Origin: Sycobia sp. Sy_11 | Lineage: Eukaryota > Arthropoda > Insecta > Hymenoptera > Epichrysomallidae | Assembly (NCBI GenBank): GCA_018907035.1 | Contig: JACCIC010000001.1 | Coordinates: forward strand, 7,429,501-7,493,500 | DNA length: 64,000 nt | Reading direction: 5' to 3' | Shown here: positions 30,401 through 38,449 of the stretch, in pieces | How positions within the stretch are numbered: position 1 is the stretch's first letter | Layout of the letters: every line of letters starts with the position of its first letter | Notes under the pieces: model-generated | Told to the model about the DNA's origin: nothing | Seen by the model: only the letters and a program-made list of their open reading frames with translations | Databases searched by the model: none | Made by a program: the position numbers and the translations under genes

Positions 30401-30790
30401 AAAATAAATATTACTTGCATTTCATACTATAAATTACTGTAATCATACAAATTTTATCAAATTATTTTAATTTTAATAAGTAGAGTATATATTATGGACT
30501 TCATATACAAATTTTTAATATTTAAGACAATAATTTTTGTAATAAGAAACCATTTTTTATTAAAAATAACATTCAGTTTCGGTATAGTATATTCCAAAAT
30601 TGCAATGGCCTTTTAAATAACGTTATATCTAACAAATAAAAACATGAGTTGCTTTAACAATAACATTTGGTGTGACCCCTTTTTTCCACAGCCATCATAC
30701 AGCACGGAAGAGCTGAATCAGGAAATGGCAAACCTAGAAGGACTCATGAAAGACTTGAACGCCATAACTGCATCCGAGTTTGAATGCTAA
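1646..30790 (+). CDS. fra: Netrin receptor of the DCC/neogenin/frazzled family (24 exons seen, 5' end missing)
   Basis: Single-pass receptor for netrin that steers growing axons and migrating cells at the plasma membrane; family role is established knowledge. The exons join in frame to 1463 codons plus stop. Residues counted from the first complete codon: Ig domains at about 1-103, 104-200, 201-297 and 298-388, each with the paired Cys, a Trp and a D-x-G-x-Y/F-x-C-type motif; linker 389-489; six fibronectin III domains 490-1086; membrane helix about 1092-1114; cytoplasmic tail to 1463. The tail has P1 (KPPDLWIHHDQMELKALEK) and ends with the P3 block around LEGLMKDLNAIT. Four Ig plus six FN3 plus P1/P3 is diagnostic for this family, as opposed to roundabout or protogenin. 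The first exon needs one upstream base to complete a codon, so the signal peptide lies in an exon not seen here. The long Ser/Pro-rich linker is unusual. The symbol follows the Drosophila name. Confidence 0.96.
4797..5188. repeat. Fold-back array of degenerate 15-17 base units
   Basis: From 4797 to about 5040 a unit close to TTGACCAAACGATACTT recurs in variants (TTGAACGAATAGATA, TTGATCAATAAGATAC, TTGAAGGAATGGACAT and others). From about 5090 to 5188 the same unit appears in reverse complement (GTTCATTTGGTTAATTGTC, CGGTTAATTGTCCGT). The result is two inverted arms of an old minisatellite inside the intron. Confidence 0.6.
7491..7557. repeat. (CT)n microsatellite next to a splice acceptor
   Basis: About 33 CT units with one interruption, ending 60 bases before exon b. 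Confidence 0.97.
7618..7748 (+). CDS. fra: fra exon b: second half of Ig1
   Basis: Acceptor tttcag, donor gtaagt, phase matches exon a (CG plus G gives Arg). Encodes SQLANGSLYISS and the G-N-Y-Q-C motif that closes Ig1, with a possible NGS glycosylation site. A (CT)n tract lies 60 bases upstream and a (TA)n tract directly downstream. Confidence 0.93.
7749..9584 (+). other. fra intron between Ig1 and Ig2
   Basis: Holds (TA)n runs at 7756-7805, 8057-8114 and 9472-9525. A motif tatacagggtgtcccac at 7812-7828 resembles the terminal repeat of a mariner/Tc-type element, but no inverted partner was found nearby. The rest is AT-rich without recognisable content. Confidence 0.7.
9585..9749 (+). CDS. 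fra: fra exon c: first half of Ig2
   Basis: Acceptor gaag preceded by a pyrimidine-rich tract, donor gtaagc. Encodes GLPGFDREPQDTMVYPGQ, the Ig cysteine in YLSCKL and the tryptophan in IQWIKDEQPL. Phase joins exon b through a split Gly codon. Confidence 0.93.
9750..10724 (+). other. fra intron inside Ig2
   Basis: About 1 kb, AT-rich. The stretch 10420-10540 is less AT-rich than its surroundings but shows no recognisable product on either strand. Confidence 0.6.
10725..10847 (+). CDS. fra: fra exon d: second half of Ig2
   Basis: Acceptor acag, donor gtgagt. Encodes ALEIDEVLQQDVGSYRCNAS, carrying the D-x-G-x-Y-x-C signature and a possible NAS glycosylation site. Confidence 0.93.
10848..12149 (+). 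other. fra intron between Ig2 and Ig3
   Basis: AT-rich; ends in a T run of more than 20 bases before the acceptor. An open frame at 11381-11716 has AT-driven composition and no family features. Confidence 0.65.
12150..12312 (+). CDS. fra: fra exon e: first half of Ig3
   Basis: Acceptor gaacag follows a run of more than 20 T; donor gtaatt. Encodes APVFVAKPFNQIATEKSTIT, then LEC and VYWLKDG, the Cys and Trp of a typical I-set domain. Confidence 0.93.
12313..14251 (+). other. fra intron inside Ig3
   Basis: Starts with a (TA)n tract (12341-12371) and a GC-rich segment to about 12630 that includes a (GC)n stretch; the rest is AT-rich with nothing recognised. Confidence 0.65.
14252..14379 (+). 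CDS. fra: fra exon f: second half of Ig3
   Basis: Acceptor cacgcag, donor gtaagt. Encodes YQTIAASSLVIKDAMEEDNG followed by SYQCRAKN and an AEVVVQ strand that ends Ig3. Confidence 0.93.
14516..14675 (+). CDS. fra: fra exon g: first half of Ig4
   Basis: Acceptor tttttag, donor gtgagt, only 136 bases after the previous exon. Encodes VPPRFTKRPQDKEASEHQDL, then FECEIYGKPAPTITWMKNG with the canonical Cys and Trp. Confidence 0.94.
14676..18274 (+). other. fra intron inside Ig4, 3.6 kb
   Basis: AT-rich with a (TA)n run at 16385-16435 and a (GC)n run near 18030-18048. A GC-rich block (18120-18240) precedes the acceptor. No coding exon found. Confidence 0.65.
18275..18390 (+). CDS. fra: fra exon h: second half of Ig4
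   Basis: Acceptor caacag, donor gtgagt. Encodes YNLRINGLLSIDAGIFQCMG and then TNAAGSVQASARLTIHQP, the closing half of the fourth Ig domain. A long (CT)n tract follows 29 bases into the intron. Confidence 0.93.
18419..18479. repeat. (CT)n microsatellite
   Basis: About 30 CT units beginning 28 bases after the exon h donor. Confidence 0.97.
19694..20160. mobile_element. TA-flanked MITE in the Ig4/FN3 intron
   Basis: About 467 bases bounded by 19-base imperfect inverted repeats: TGGGTTGTCCAAAAAGTCC at the left and CGGGGTGATCAAAAAGTCC, read in reverse complement, at the right. Both ends abut TA (19692-19693 and 20161-20162), the target duplication expected for the Tc1/mariner superfamily. No transposase frame lies inside, so it is a non-autonomous miniature element. 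Confidence 0.75.
20443..20881 (+). CDS. fra: fra exon i: long linker and start of FN3-1
   Basis: The largest coding exon, 439 bases. The first 100 or so residues are a Lys/Ser/Pro/Gly-rich linker with a KPASKKKLLHKLL stretch, unlike the short linker of vertebrate DCC; the rest starts FN3-1 (PRNLSVGLVNSRFVALRW). The acceptor at 20441-20442 is chosen because it is the only one that keeps phase, and it is the first AG after position 20271. A CTAAC branch-point match lies at 20401-20405. Donor gtaagt. Confidence 0.88.
20882..22089 (+). other. fra intron inside FN3-1
   Basis: About 1.2 kb, AT-rich, no feature recognised. Confidence 0.6.
22090..22240 (+). CDS. fra: fra exon j: second half of FN3-1
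   Basis: Acceptor tttcag, donor gtgaga. Encodes TVTISGLQPGTVYLFRAVAN, the L-x-P-x-T-x-Y motif of fibronectin III. Ends in phase 0. Confidence 0.94.
22241..24001 (+). other. fra intron between FN3-1 and FN3-2
   Basis: AT-rich, with short (GC/GT)-type runs at 22527-22561 and 23528-23550. Ends in a strong pyrimidine tract. Nothing else recognised. Confidence 0.6.
24002..24130 (+). CDS. fra: fra exon k: first half of FN3-2
   Basis: Strong polypyrimidine tract then ttttag; donor gtacac is weak. Encodes PNVPSQPFNLKGWPTSNQSI and the LTWEEP tryptophan strand. Both ends in phase 0. Confidence 0.92.
24334..24537 (+). CDS. fra: fra exon l: rest of FN3-2, start of FN3-3
   Basis: Acceptor accag, donor gtgagt. 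Encodes YELTGLLPFKEYNIWVQAVN ending FN3-2, then SAPSSPPNVTVEAASST opening FN3-3. This is the last strongly GC-rich exon. Confidence 0.93.
24538..26158 (+). other. fra intron inside FN3-3 with a degenerate repeat
   Basis: About 1.6 kb. From about 25545 to 26035 many variants of AGGATTTCTAAAAG and its reverse complement occur, with similar ends in opposite orientation; see the separate entry. Confidence 0.6.
25545..26035. repeat. Probable fold-back repeat built on AAGGATTTCT-type words
   Basis: The left end reads CACGAAAGGATTTC and the right end, in reverse complement, reads CATACGAAAGGATTTTG. Between them the words AAAGGATTCTAA, AAAGATTTCTAAA and their complements recur irregularly. This resembles a decayed inverted-repeat element, but the period is poor and the borders are approximate. 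Confidence 0.4.
26159..26450 (+). CDS. fra: fra exon m: body of FN3-3, start of FN3-4
   Basis: Acceptor tttttag, donor gtaagt. Encodes SVIIRWEPPSEGQNGIITGY, then NVSYQVKVCAFNVNGTGP closing FN3-3, then VPSAPTNLR opening FN3-4. Confidence 0.94.
26544..26702 (+). CDS. fra: fra exon n: middle of FN3-4
   Basis: Acceptor tgcag, donor gtatat (weak match). Encodes AMSDSIVLWWGPPKDQSIKV and GYVLTWGKG. First of the AT-rich exons, after an intron of only 93 bases. Confidence 0.93.
26796..26998 (+). CDS. fra: fra exon o: end of FN3-4, start of FN3-5
   Basis: Acceptor gtgcag, donor gtaaac. Encodes DYVITLRAKNEAGEGLPVYA, then PPVGLKAIVFSFSTVVLYW at the start of FN3-5. Confidence 0.94.
27085..27240 (+). CDS. 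fra: fra exon p: body of FN3-5
   Basis: Acceptor tttcag, donor gtttgt. Encodes YVTDNRYYVVRYTSY and LKPNTEYEFTVKVVK, the late strands of FN3-5. Phase 0 at both ends. Confidence 0.94.
27330..27690 (+). CDS. fra: fra exon q: end of FN3-5 and all of FN3-6
   Basis: Acceptor tgtcag, donor gtaaga. Encodes GRRESPWS, then a whole fibronectin III domain from SSPRDLTVQSIDEYPKSVLL through TYYFKIQARNIKGNGPFS. Confidence 0.95.
27882..28014 (+). CDS. fra: fra exon r: transmembrane segment
   Basis: Acceptor atccag, donor gtaaga. Encodes about 23 apolar residues (LIYLIIGCSVLVLTGVSVVF then FFIC) followed by the stop-transfer CKRN, so the N-terminal domains face outside. A split Gly codon joins the next exon. 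Confidence 0.95.
28101..28333 (+). CDS. fra: fra exon s: cytoplasmic P1 motif
   Basis: Acceptor ttttag, donor gtacgt. P1 is encoded at about 28135-28182 (KPPDLWIHHDQMELKALEK), the near-invariant membrane-proximal motif of the family. It is followed by a Ser/Thr/Asn-rich stretch. Confidence 0.95.
28697..28801 (+). CDS. fra: fra exon t: cytoplasmic tail
   Basis: Acceptor actag, donor gtaagt, phase fits both neighbours. Encodes NNEEKCSTLSRQHSRGSHKP and then LITLPVDSAPLHQ, a basic, low-complexity part of the tail. Confidence 0.92.
29012..29223 (+). CDS. fra: fra exon u: cytoplasmic tail, likely P2 region
   Basis: Acceptor cttag, donor gtaagt. Encodes SCSDVPSIRPNYPRTVAQYS and EPTPESSPDSCNLTSTYEPL. 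By position this holds the P2 region; that name is tentative because P2 is less conserved than P1 and P3. Confidence 0.92.
29460..29673 (+). CDS. fra: fra exon v: Ser/Gln- and Pro-rich cytoplasmic tail
   Basis: Acceptor ttaatag, donor gtaagt. Encodes LYSSGGAQSYNATSQYAPNS and a proline-rich end SVPAPPPQSAPSTPAQQK. The frame is fixed by phase 0 entry. Confidence 0.9.
30123..30259 (+). CDS. fra: fra exon w: tail before P3
   Basis: Acceptor cttatag, donor gtaaag. Encodes VSQVTVRPTLSGSPYKKATS and NRLAAVTNANHTPEEIERLK. Ends in phase 0. Confidence 0.92.
30692..30790 (+). CDS. fra: fra last exon: P3 motif and stop
   Basis: Acceptor ccacag, stop TAA at 30788-30790. Encodes YSTEELNQEMANLEGLMKDL followed by NAITASEFEC. 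The LEGLMKDLNAIT helix is P3, which in DCC mediates receptor self-association and binding to kinases and Robo. Confidence 0.96.
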   Translation, partial: PSYSTEELNQEMANLEGLMKDLNAITASEFEC

Positions 30791-30878
30791 GAGTGAATTC
30801 CTATAAAGCACGTGCCATCCCCAATAATCGGATTGACTGCATATGCGTGTACCGTTTATTATGAATTGAAATCTTTAA

Positions 30879-31131
30879 AATAAAGAAAAAAAAAACGGTT
30901 AACACCCACGACAAGAAAACGAGTGTGAGAGATGAATGAACAAATGGCTTGCAAAATGATCGAGTTCTGCTTTTTTTGTCTGCTCATCCTGCACGAAACA
31001 AATACTTTCGTTTGAATCGTTTTCTTTCTATACTGCGCTAGCATGACACGAAAGCATTGACATTGATGTATTGTAAAGATAGTTGACTTATAGAAATAAA
31101 CTAGATAGTAATAAGCTAATTTATAAATAAA
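30879..31131 (+). promoter_or_regulatory. fra: Candidate poly(A) signals in the fra 3' UTR
   Basis: AATAAA hexamers occur at 30879-30884, 31095-31100 and 31126-31131, which is 89 to 341 bases after the stop codon. The first is followed directly by an A-rich run. More distal signals cannot be excluded. Confidence 0.5.
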
Positions 31132-32921
31132 CATGCAGCGAATTTCAGTAAGAATACTTAGAAATTCTCTGCTTGATTTTTGTAAAAACCCATTTTAATA
31201 CACAGCTCGTATTGTTACAGTTCAGTGCAAATGCGCATTAACGTGAACCAGTTTTCTACAAACTTCCAGCCATTATTGAAAAATTTTAGATCTTTTGATA
31301 GCTTTGGAAATCTTTTAAAAGAAAAGTAAAAATAAAATATGGTTTCAACTAAAAAACCATAAATTAGGCCTAATGGTTGCAGTCAAATATATAAACATAA
31401 AATTTTGACTATTTGACATGCATAACCTTTGAAACTAGAGGACTGCTTATTTGTATGAAAATGACACGCTGCTATATATAAGAAATTCAATGATGTTGAT
31501 TTTATAACAAGGTAGAATGAATCATTTTGTCTTTCTTAACGAACAAAAATATGTACATTCGTTGTATGTTTTGTAAACGAGTTTATTTTTAAATAATCAA
31601 GAAATATTTTAATTTGTAAAGCGATAGTGTGTATATATATACACACATATAATTGCGAAATTTAAAACTCGAAAATCTCTGATACGGAGATAGTGCTTAA
31701 TTAAAAGAATTGAGACATAAAGATATAGAAAACGTTTAACGGCTCTAAACTTGATAAAACGTACTATAAAACTGCTTCGTTTTTTCAAATTATATTTGAA
31801 ACAACTCGGCCGAAGAATTTTGTTAAAATGTACTATTTTTTCCTAAAGTTAGTCAGTCATCTAGAATTATGATCTCATTGGATAAAAAAGATAATTATTT
31901 CTTTTAGAAAAATAGTATGTTATTATTGTCGGTCGTCAAGTATGCATGTAAAAAATAGGCCGCTTGAGCGTCTGAAAGAGCGGATGTGGATTTGTGCTGG
32001 TAAAGCTTAGTTTTGCTGTAAAATAATTATGTATTATAAATGAAAAAAGCCTGACTTTTTACGAGGAGTTGAGTATTATTAACGAATAAAAGCGCACAAT
32101 TTTTACTGATTCGTATATATATAAGGTATAGTTTATATTCAGAAGTAAGATCTGTATTGATTATTAATGAAAACATTTAATATCAAGAATATTAAACTTT
32201 TAGATAATATTCATCTATAAAAACGGTACGAAAAAATTTATATAATTATACAGAACTTATTTGTATATATACATAGGAAAAGAAAATTAATTTATAATAT
32301 AAAGCTTTAGTTTGTTAATGCAATATAATTTGTGTAGTCACTTGTATACTTTTGCTTAATGAAATTATACTTAGTTTAAATTATACATTGAGATAATAAT
32401 TATTTACAGATATTTAATAGATTTTTAATATCTGTTGGTGTTATTTTAACGAAAAATGTAATGCAAGGATCGATATTACTGTTTTACAAAATTTGTATAA
32501 ATATTGACGTGATTACTTAAAGCAGTACTATATTTTATGCTTTAATGTGTCCATTTATAAATATGTACAAATAATTGTATAATTATATAAAATCTTTTCC
32601 CTTTTTGATAATATAAATGGAAGAGATTTTTTTACATTGTCAATAATCGCCTACAAATTTGCAAGAGCATATCCACTAAGGAATAAGAACAGCGTTATAT
32701 AGAAAACAAGGATTTCAATTGAATAACGAATATTGTAATATTTTTATAACAATAACGTTATCAATGAATTTTTACATTTTTAACTCTTTGTATTTCATTA
32801 AATAATTTTAATTCAGCACTCAATTTGTAAATATTTACAGTGGCGAGGGTCTAACATCAATGAAACATGAAACAAAAAATCTAAAAAAATATTCCCGATT
32901 AGTGTAATATCAATAAATATG

Positions 32922-32975
<54 letters not shown>

Positions 32976-34215
32976 ATATATGTATGCATGTATGTATGTT
33001 TGTATGTATGTATTCATACACATACAAACACAGACGAGCGGTACGCAATATTGTTTTCTGGTGCCTAAAAGCAAGACTGTTATTTTCTTCGTAAACACCC
33101 AGTGCCACCAATTGCATTTTCATATGCGTGATTAGCTATGATGAAAACTTTGATAAAGTAAAATTTAAAGTTTATAAGCTGAAACAGTTCGCAGACAGAA
33201 AAAACATTTGTCAGTCACTAGCATTTTACATTTAATTAGTATTTATTTTTAATATATAAAGTTTATTTTACAACTTTATTAGAACTGGATATTTAGGAGA
33301 GCAAAATCAAAGTCTTATTCAATATAAAATATACTTATTACAAACTAGAACTTTTAAAATTAAAAATATGTAATTTAGTTAACAATTAATGAATCTATCT
33401 TTTTATATTCTTCAGAAAATGCTTCATATGATATTCTATAATTGAGAAGAATTGAATGTACACATACATTTAAATAAAAATAGATTTGAATATTATAGAA
33501 CTATATTATAATGTTTTTATATGTAATCTTTTAATCATTTATTAAATGTCCATTTCTGAATGTTATTAATATATATTTATGAAAGCATTTGAGAGCCGTT
33601 TTGCCATTGCACAAATAACAGAACAAAGACTGAAAAAACAGAAATATTCTCTACGAACTGTGTCAGTAAATAAAACAAAAGAAATGAAAACTTTTTAAAT
33701 GCGATTTAAATAAGGGAAGAAATAATTAAGTAATACAATGAAGTATAATATTGCTGTTGAATGGAAATGAAATAATAAAGAGCAAATTGCATTTCTTAGA
33801 ACGGGTCTATAAATCATAAAGACCTATATTTTACCACAAAAGTATGATTAGTCTAGTGACATATTTATATATATATACAATTGAATTTATTTATTGACTC
33901 GATATATAAACTGAATGCAGCTAAGAATTGCAAATATCCGTAAATTTGCCAAGAAATAAACTGTTTGATTGTGAAATTTTGCTAAAATGAACAAGAAAGG
34001 AATATTTAAAAAATAAAGAAAAAAAAGATACTCATTCGCGTCAACGAAGAAAATAATATTTCGTTATCCCTCCCACATCTCTATAATGAATGAAGACTTA
34101 GATAAATTGTGGTTTATATTAATGTACATAAAGTGAGGGCGCACCATTTTATAAGTAATCGTTTATTTATAAATGCATACATAGATAAATAAATACATAA
34201 ATAAATAAATAAATA

Positions 34216-34264
<49 letters not shown>

Positions 34265-35192
34265 TCACTTTTAATATAATTATTATATTTGTACAATATA
34301 CAATACGATCATCTCTCGAAAACATTCATTAAAAGAACGTGTGTGATAATATTTGTAAAACTTGATATTTAATAAACATCTTATGTTCTGTACAAATTTT
34401 ATACAATTTTTTTCATTTCCTCAAAATTACATACATTTATTCTTAAAGTATTTTAAGATTTTATTACAATTATTATATTAAATTAATATTTTCATTATTT
34501 TATTTCTAATTGACAGAAATAAATATATCTTGTTACATTGAAAAGAAATAATAATTCTATCCTATATCAATAGATATTTATAATTTTTGTAACTCTTTAT
34601 TTTACATAAACGTATAATTGTAATTATATAATTTTATATTATATATTCGTAATTTGTTTACATGTTCAATGATGTTTCAATAAGAAAAGGACTTAGAGGT
34701 CAATTTTTGGTTCGTTAAAGATATTAAATCAATAATATAAAGATTATTCGAGTTTCCTTTTTCATTTTTAGCTAAAAAAAACTCCATAAAAAATATGCAC
34801 TATTAAAATCTCAAAAATGATGACCATTTATTTTTTTTAGTTATGATGTGGATCTCCTAATGAAAGCTAGTACATTTTCAACAATCCAAATAAACATTCA
34901 AAAATTGAAAATATTGATAAACTGTATAAATTTAAAAAACTTTTCATTGTAAATAAAATCATTCGATATATTTTTACTGAACTTAGTATCATTGGTACTT
35001 ATGCAGTATAAAATTTGAAAACTTTATATTTTATTTCCAAAAATTAAAAAAAGGCAAGTATAAATCATTATACACGTAATATAGGTCAAATGGGGTTTAA
35101 AAAAAATATTATTTTATTGGTGTTAAATCTAACGATGTGTAACGGGGTATTTATTTATGAAACACCCGGTAGAAGTACCCGTTGACAGAATT

Positions 35193-35254
35193 GTAAAGAA
35201 CCTCGAACGGATTAAATTGTTTAAAACAATTTATTTGAACCGTAGGTTCTTTAC
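35193..35254. repeat. 62-base palindrome
   Basis: Arms begin and end with GTAAAGAACCT / AGGTTCTTTAC and meet at TAAATTGTTT / AAAACAATTTA, so nearly the whole 62 bases can fold into one hairpin with a short mismatched region in mid-stem. Confidence 0.7.
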
Positions 35255-35306
35255 GGATATTTCTTCTTCAGACTTACCTTTTTTATCCTGGAATTTATTT
35301 AAATAA

Positions 35307-35345
<39 letters not shown>

Positions 35346-35832
35346 GATTATCAATAATCCAGGAAAAGAGGGATTAATTATCAGGTGTGATTAATTACAC
35401 AGGGTGTGAGAGTGAAAAATTTGTAAGTATAGCAGAGAGACAAAGCAACAAGGGCGCCACCTTACGAAGAGCAAGAGGAACTACTACAGAAAATCGTGTA
35501 CGCACTTGTTACTCTTATAATTTATATTTTATGCTCGCATCTCTCTGTCTCTCTCACACTTTATAATACAAGTTTTTAATTTCTACAATTAATTAATTAT
35601 GAGAATAAAAAAAATCAGTAGAGAGAAATTATAATTTACTGAAACCCGAAGATATAACCAGCAAAGAAAAATTCACCAACCTTATTATACGACGATGAAA
35701 AAATCTCAATCCAACGATGTTTAATCGCTAAAATTTTGGGTTTTGTCTATACTAATAGACGTACAGGTCACCGGCTGGCTAGCTGAATTTTTTTGATTAT
35801 TCCGCATGATTTCCGCGTAAATTCGCCTCTAT

Positions 35833-36013
35833 TGAATATCACAATAGATACCTCATATTTCTCGAAATTAAATTTTTAATAATACCTCGAATTAATCCTC
35901 TTACTAACAATGATCACGTACCAATTCCAAAATTCAAAAATATATACTTCGAATGTATTTGTAAGACGAACTAATAGCTAATATTAGCTATATTATATGT
36001 TAGAATTTGTTCT

Positions 36014-36082
<69 letters not shown>

Positions 36083-36154
36083 TTTTTCCCTCCTTTTTGC
36101 CTATTTATTGTAGTAATTAACATGTATAGGGTAAAGTAACCTATACATGTTTCA
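35833..36154 (-). repeat. 3' LTR of the Gypsy-like element
   Basis: About 320 bases, longer than the partner because of a (CT)n expansion at 36014-36078. Aligns with 38450-38728 over its full length, sharing for example TTAGAATTTGTTCTCCTTC. Confidence 0.8.
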
Positions 36155-36600
36155 CCTCCCCTCCAGACGTTGCGTATACCACAGTAAAGAAACTCTGCGA
36201 TAAAACCCAAGAGATAACTAAAGGAAATATGGATAGGAAAAAGGAAATAATTTTTTAAATATATATATAAAAAAATATATTTATTATATATACATTAACA
36301 TCCCAATGGCGAAAGAAAAAATATATATACAACAATAAACAAGATTTCTTATTCTTCGCCGTTGAGTTTCCTGGAGAGAGAGATCTACCGGAACCTCAAC
36401 CGCCCTTAAGAAACAGGATGTTTTCCTTACCAATTTATGGACGTCACAATAAGGACATTTATTCTCTTTTGTGATGCCCGGATATCCGCAAAAGAAACAC
36501 CGGTGGTGCCGGTCGTACCGTCCACATGGGTCATGGACGTAGTATGACCGGAAGTCTTCATCTGGGGCTTCTGTTTTATTTTGTTCTTTGAAACCCCAGG

Positions 36601-37077
36601 TCAGATATCTTCTTTGCGTAAATTACCCGACTGACTTCCATCGGTGGTACACCCTGGTACTCTACCACCACGACTCCCTCCGGGTTGCAAAGCCGCTCTT
36701 GATCGCAGTCGCTCATCCCGAAGGGAGGAAGGGACACTCTCCCCTAACCGGCGGGCCTCTTCACGGATACGAAGGAGCTCGGCATGCACTCGCTCTACCT
36801 CGGCCTCGGCGGCCTTTTGGCATGAAATTGCTGCCGTAAGCTCCTGCACCCTTTGTTGTTCACGACGTTGCCGTTGTAAAGTCAGGAAAGCTTCCTGAGC
36901 TCTCGTTAACTCCGCTAAATCATCGAGTTCTTGGGTTAAGACGGGACCAACCTGCTTTTTACCGCTAGGTCGATCTCGTAACTCTTCCCAGAGATCGATG
37001 ACTCTGTGTTGAGCCTTCTTGGATACTTCTGCGTTGGGTTTAAAATCGGCCAAGGCTTCCAAAAGGCGCTGCTCCAT
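36601..37077 (-). CDS. Unknown coiled-coil ORF near the 3' end of the element
   Basis: About 158 codons; its ATG follows the previous stop directly (TGAATG). Residues about 45-110 are rich in Glu, Arg, Gln, Leu and Ala with heptad-like spacing (RAQEAFLTLQRQRREQQRVQ, VERVHAELLRIREEARRL). A shifted frame downstream (about 36360-36600) encodes a Cys-rich segment with C-x2-C-x10-C-x2-C. A coiled coil followed by a Cys cluster would suit a nucleic-acid-binding structural protein, but I do not recognise it. Confidence 0.45.
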   Translation of the reverse strand: MEQRLLEALADFKPNAEVSKKAQHRVIDLWEELRDRPSGKKQVGPVLTQELDDLAELTRAQEAFLTLQRQRREQQRVQELTAAISCQKAAEAEVERVHAELLRIREEARRLGESVPSSLRDERLRSRAALQPGGSRGGRVPGCTTDGSQSGNLRKEDI

Positions 37078-37703
37078 TCATTGGAGCGGAGTCAGACGAG
37101 GGGGAGGTTTCTCGCCTTCTCGGGTACCCGAAACTCCTGCTTCCAGGGAAAGAGACGAGTGACCACAATCTGATGATTGTGGTCTTGGTGTCCCCTGCAT
37201 TCCTGGGTCGTGAACCCCCGGAGTGGTGGGAGCGGTCGCAGAGGCCTCTTCTCGTTTCTCAGCTCCTGTTGGCGAGCTGCATTGCGTCTCTGACTTCACC
37301 TCTTCTTGTCCCGGAACTCCTGCTCCGGGAGAGATGCTTGTAGGTCCCGGGAAAGGACCAGAGTCTGGTGACTCTCTTTGGAACGGTCGGGACGCAGACC
37401 CTCTTGACCCGAAGCTCCTGCTTCGGGAGGGATGGTCTGGGCCCTTGAAGCGGTGGGAGGCGAAGCAGACTCTTTTCTTCCTCCGTTGTTTTTCGGACGA
37501 GAAGGTCCAAACTTTTCCTCCTCAGTTTCTTCTATTACCTCCGAGGAGGGATCCGTAAGGAACCAAATCGAAGGGATGGGGCGGGCAGGTTGATAGCCTC
37601 GACGGACTACCGTCAAAGCTAAACCTTGCCCCCACATCTCCCCGAGTAGGTCCTTAAAGCGGGCACCAAAGGATTCGTCCATCAAGTTATTCGTCTGAAA
37701 CAA
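37078..37703 (-). pseudogene. Frame-broken unknown ORF with EAG-type repeats
   Basis: Two overlapping open frames (37296-37703 and 37078-37299). The first begins near DESFGARFKDLLGEMWGQGL and becomes Ser/Pro/Glu-rich. DNA encoding a P-E-A-G-x-S-G type motif occurs three times about 130-170 bases apart; the middle copy is out of frame with the first, so a single frameshift between them is likely. I do not recognise the protein. Confidence 0.45.
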
Positions 37704-37742
37704 ATAAAAGAAGGACGAACTAAATTAAAATGAAGGGGAAAA

Positions 37743-38294
37743 CTATTTCTCCTTCCGCGGCCTCCCACGTGGTCTTCGTTCTATTGGGTCCTTTCGACGA
37801 GGGGACGCCATATCTTGAGACGAAGACCGCTGCATCACAATTTTATTTTTGCGCGGATGACCTCGTTTACTATCCAGGACGGAACCTAATGCCTCACGAG
37901 TATTGTCGGGATTTTCTTGCGCAGAGGACCTCGCTCTAGAATCTCTACCCGCTGGTGAAGATTCTCGCATGACAGCTGAGTCGCTCGTCACCTGGTCACG
38001 ATCCAACGGTGGTTGAGGATTCATCTCTTCTTCTTGTTCCAGCGGGGGTTGTGGTAAAACATCATCCTCTGGTTCCAGCGTAGAAGTATTCTTCAAGAGA
38101 TCGTTTTTCTCGGGTTGGACGTACGGCTTGAGTTGTTCAGCACGAACTAATTGTTTAATCCGTCCGTTACAACCTTCCAGCTCAGACGTATCAGTCCCTT
38201 TCTCTTGTATGATAATAAAAGGACTCACGTATTTAGGGGCTAATTTAGACATTACACCTTGAGCCGTCGAGGATAAGACACGATTTTTTTCCAT
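37743..38294 (-). pseudogene. Gypsy integrase tail with acidic repeats and AT-hook end
   Basis: About 183 codons. It continues the integrase tail (SSTAQGVMSKLAPKYVSPFI, as in other Gypsy elements), then an acidic Pro/Gln-rich section with a doubled motif (PQPPLEQEEE, PQPPLDRD). The end is strongly basic: a RGHPRKNK segment and a final RRPRGRPRKEK, which is a classic AT-hook core. The frame is separated from its upstream part by an indel. The AT-hook reading is from the motif; any role in chromatin binding is inference. Confidence 0.6.
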
Positions 38295-38416
38295 ACCAGG
38301 TCACCTACGTGGCATGGAGAAAGACGTCTCTTGGCATTATAATACTCTGCTTGGCGACGCTGCTGTCCTTTAGATCGTCGCTTAGCGGCCTCTTGGAGTT
38401 TCCTCAACTTACTCAT
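38284..38416 (-). pseudogene. Gypsy integrase C-terminal fragment, upstream part
   Basis: Starts MSKLRKLQEAAKRRSKGQQ and continues with an AEYYNAKRRLSPCHVGDLVW segment. This is the basic stretch and the GDLVW motif typical of the end of Gypsy-type integrases in insects (established family pattern). The frame breaks in a seven-A tract (complement of 38284-38290), after which a shifted frame continues. No catalytic domain is present. Confidence 0.7.
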
Positions 38417-38449
38417 TTTCGCTAGTCAGGAACTCTCTCTTTCTTTTAT

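Larger units (their letters stand above)
30791..35832. other. Intergenic: fra 3' UTR then AT-rich spacer
   Basis: After the fra stop there is AT-rich sequence with several poly(A)-like signals. It has (TA)n at 32922-32973, (GTAT)n near 32980-33012, (AATA)n plus (TA)n at 34190-34258 and (TA)n at 35312-35341. A strong hairpin lies at 35193-35254. No gene recognised. Confidence 0.6.
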
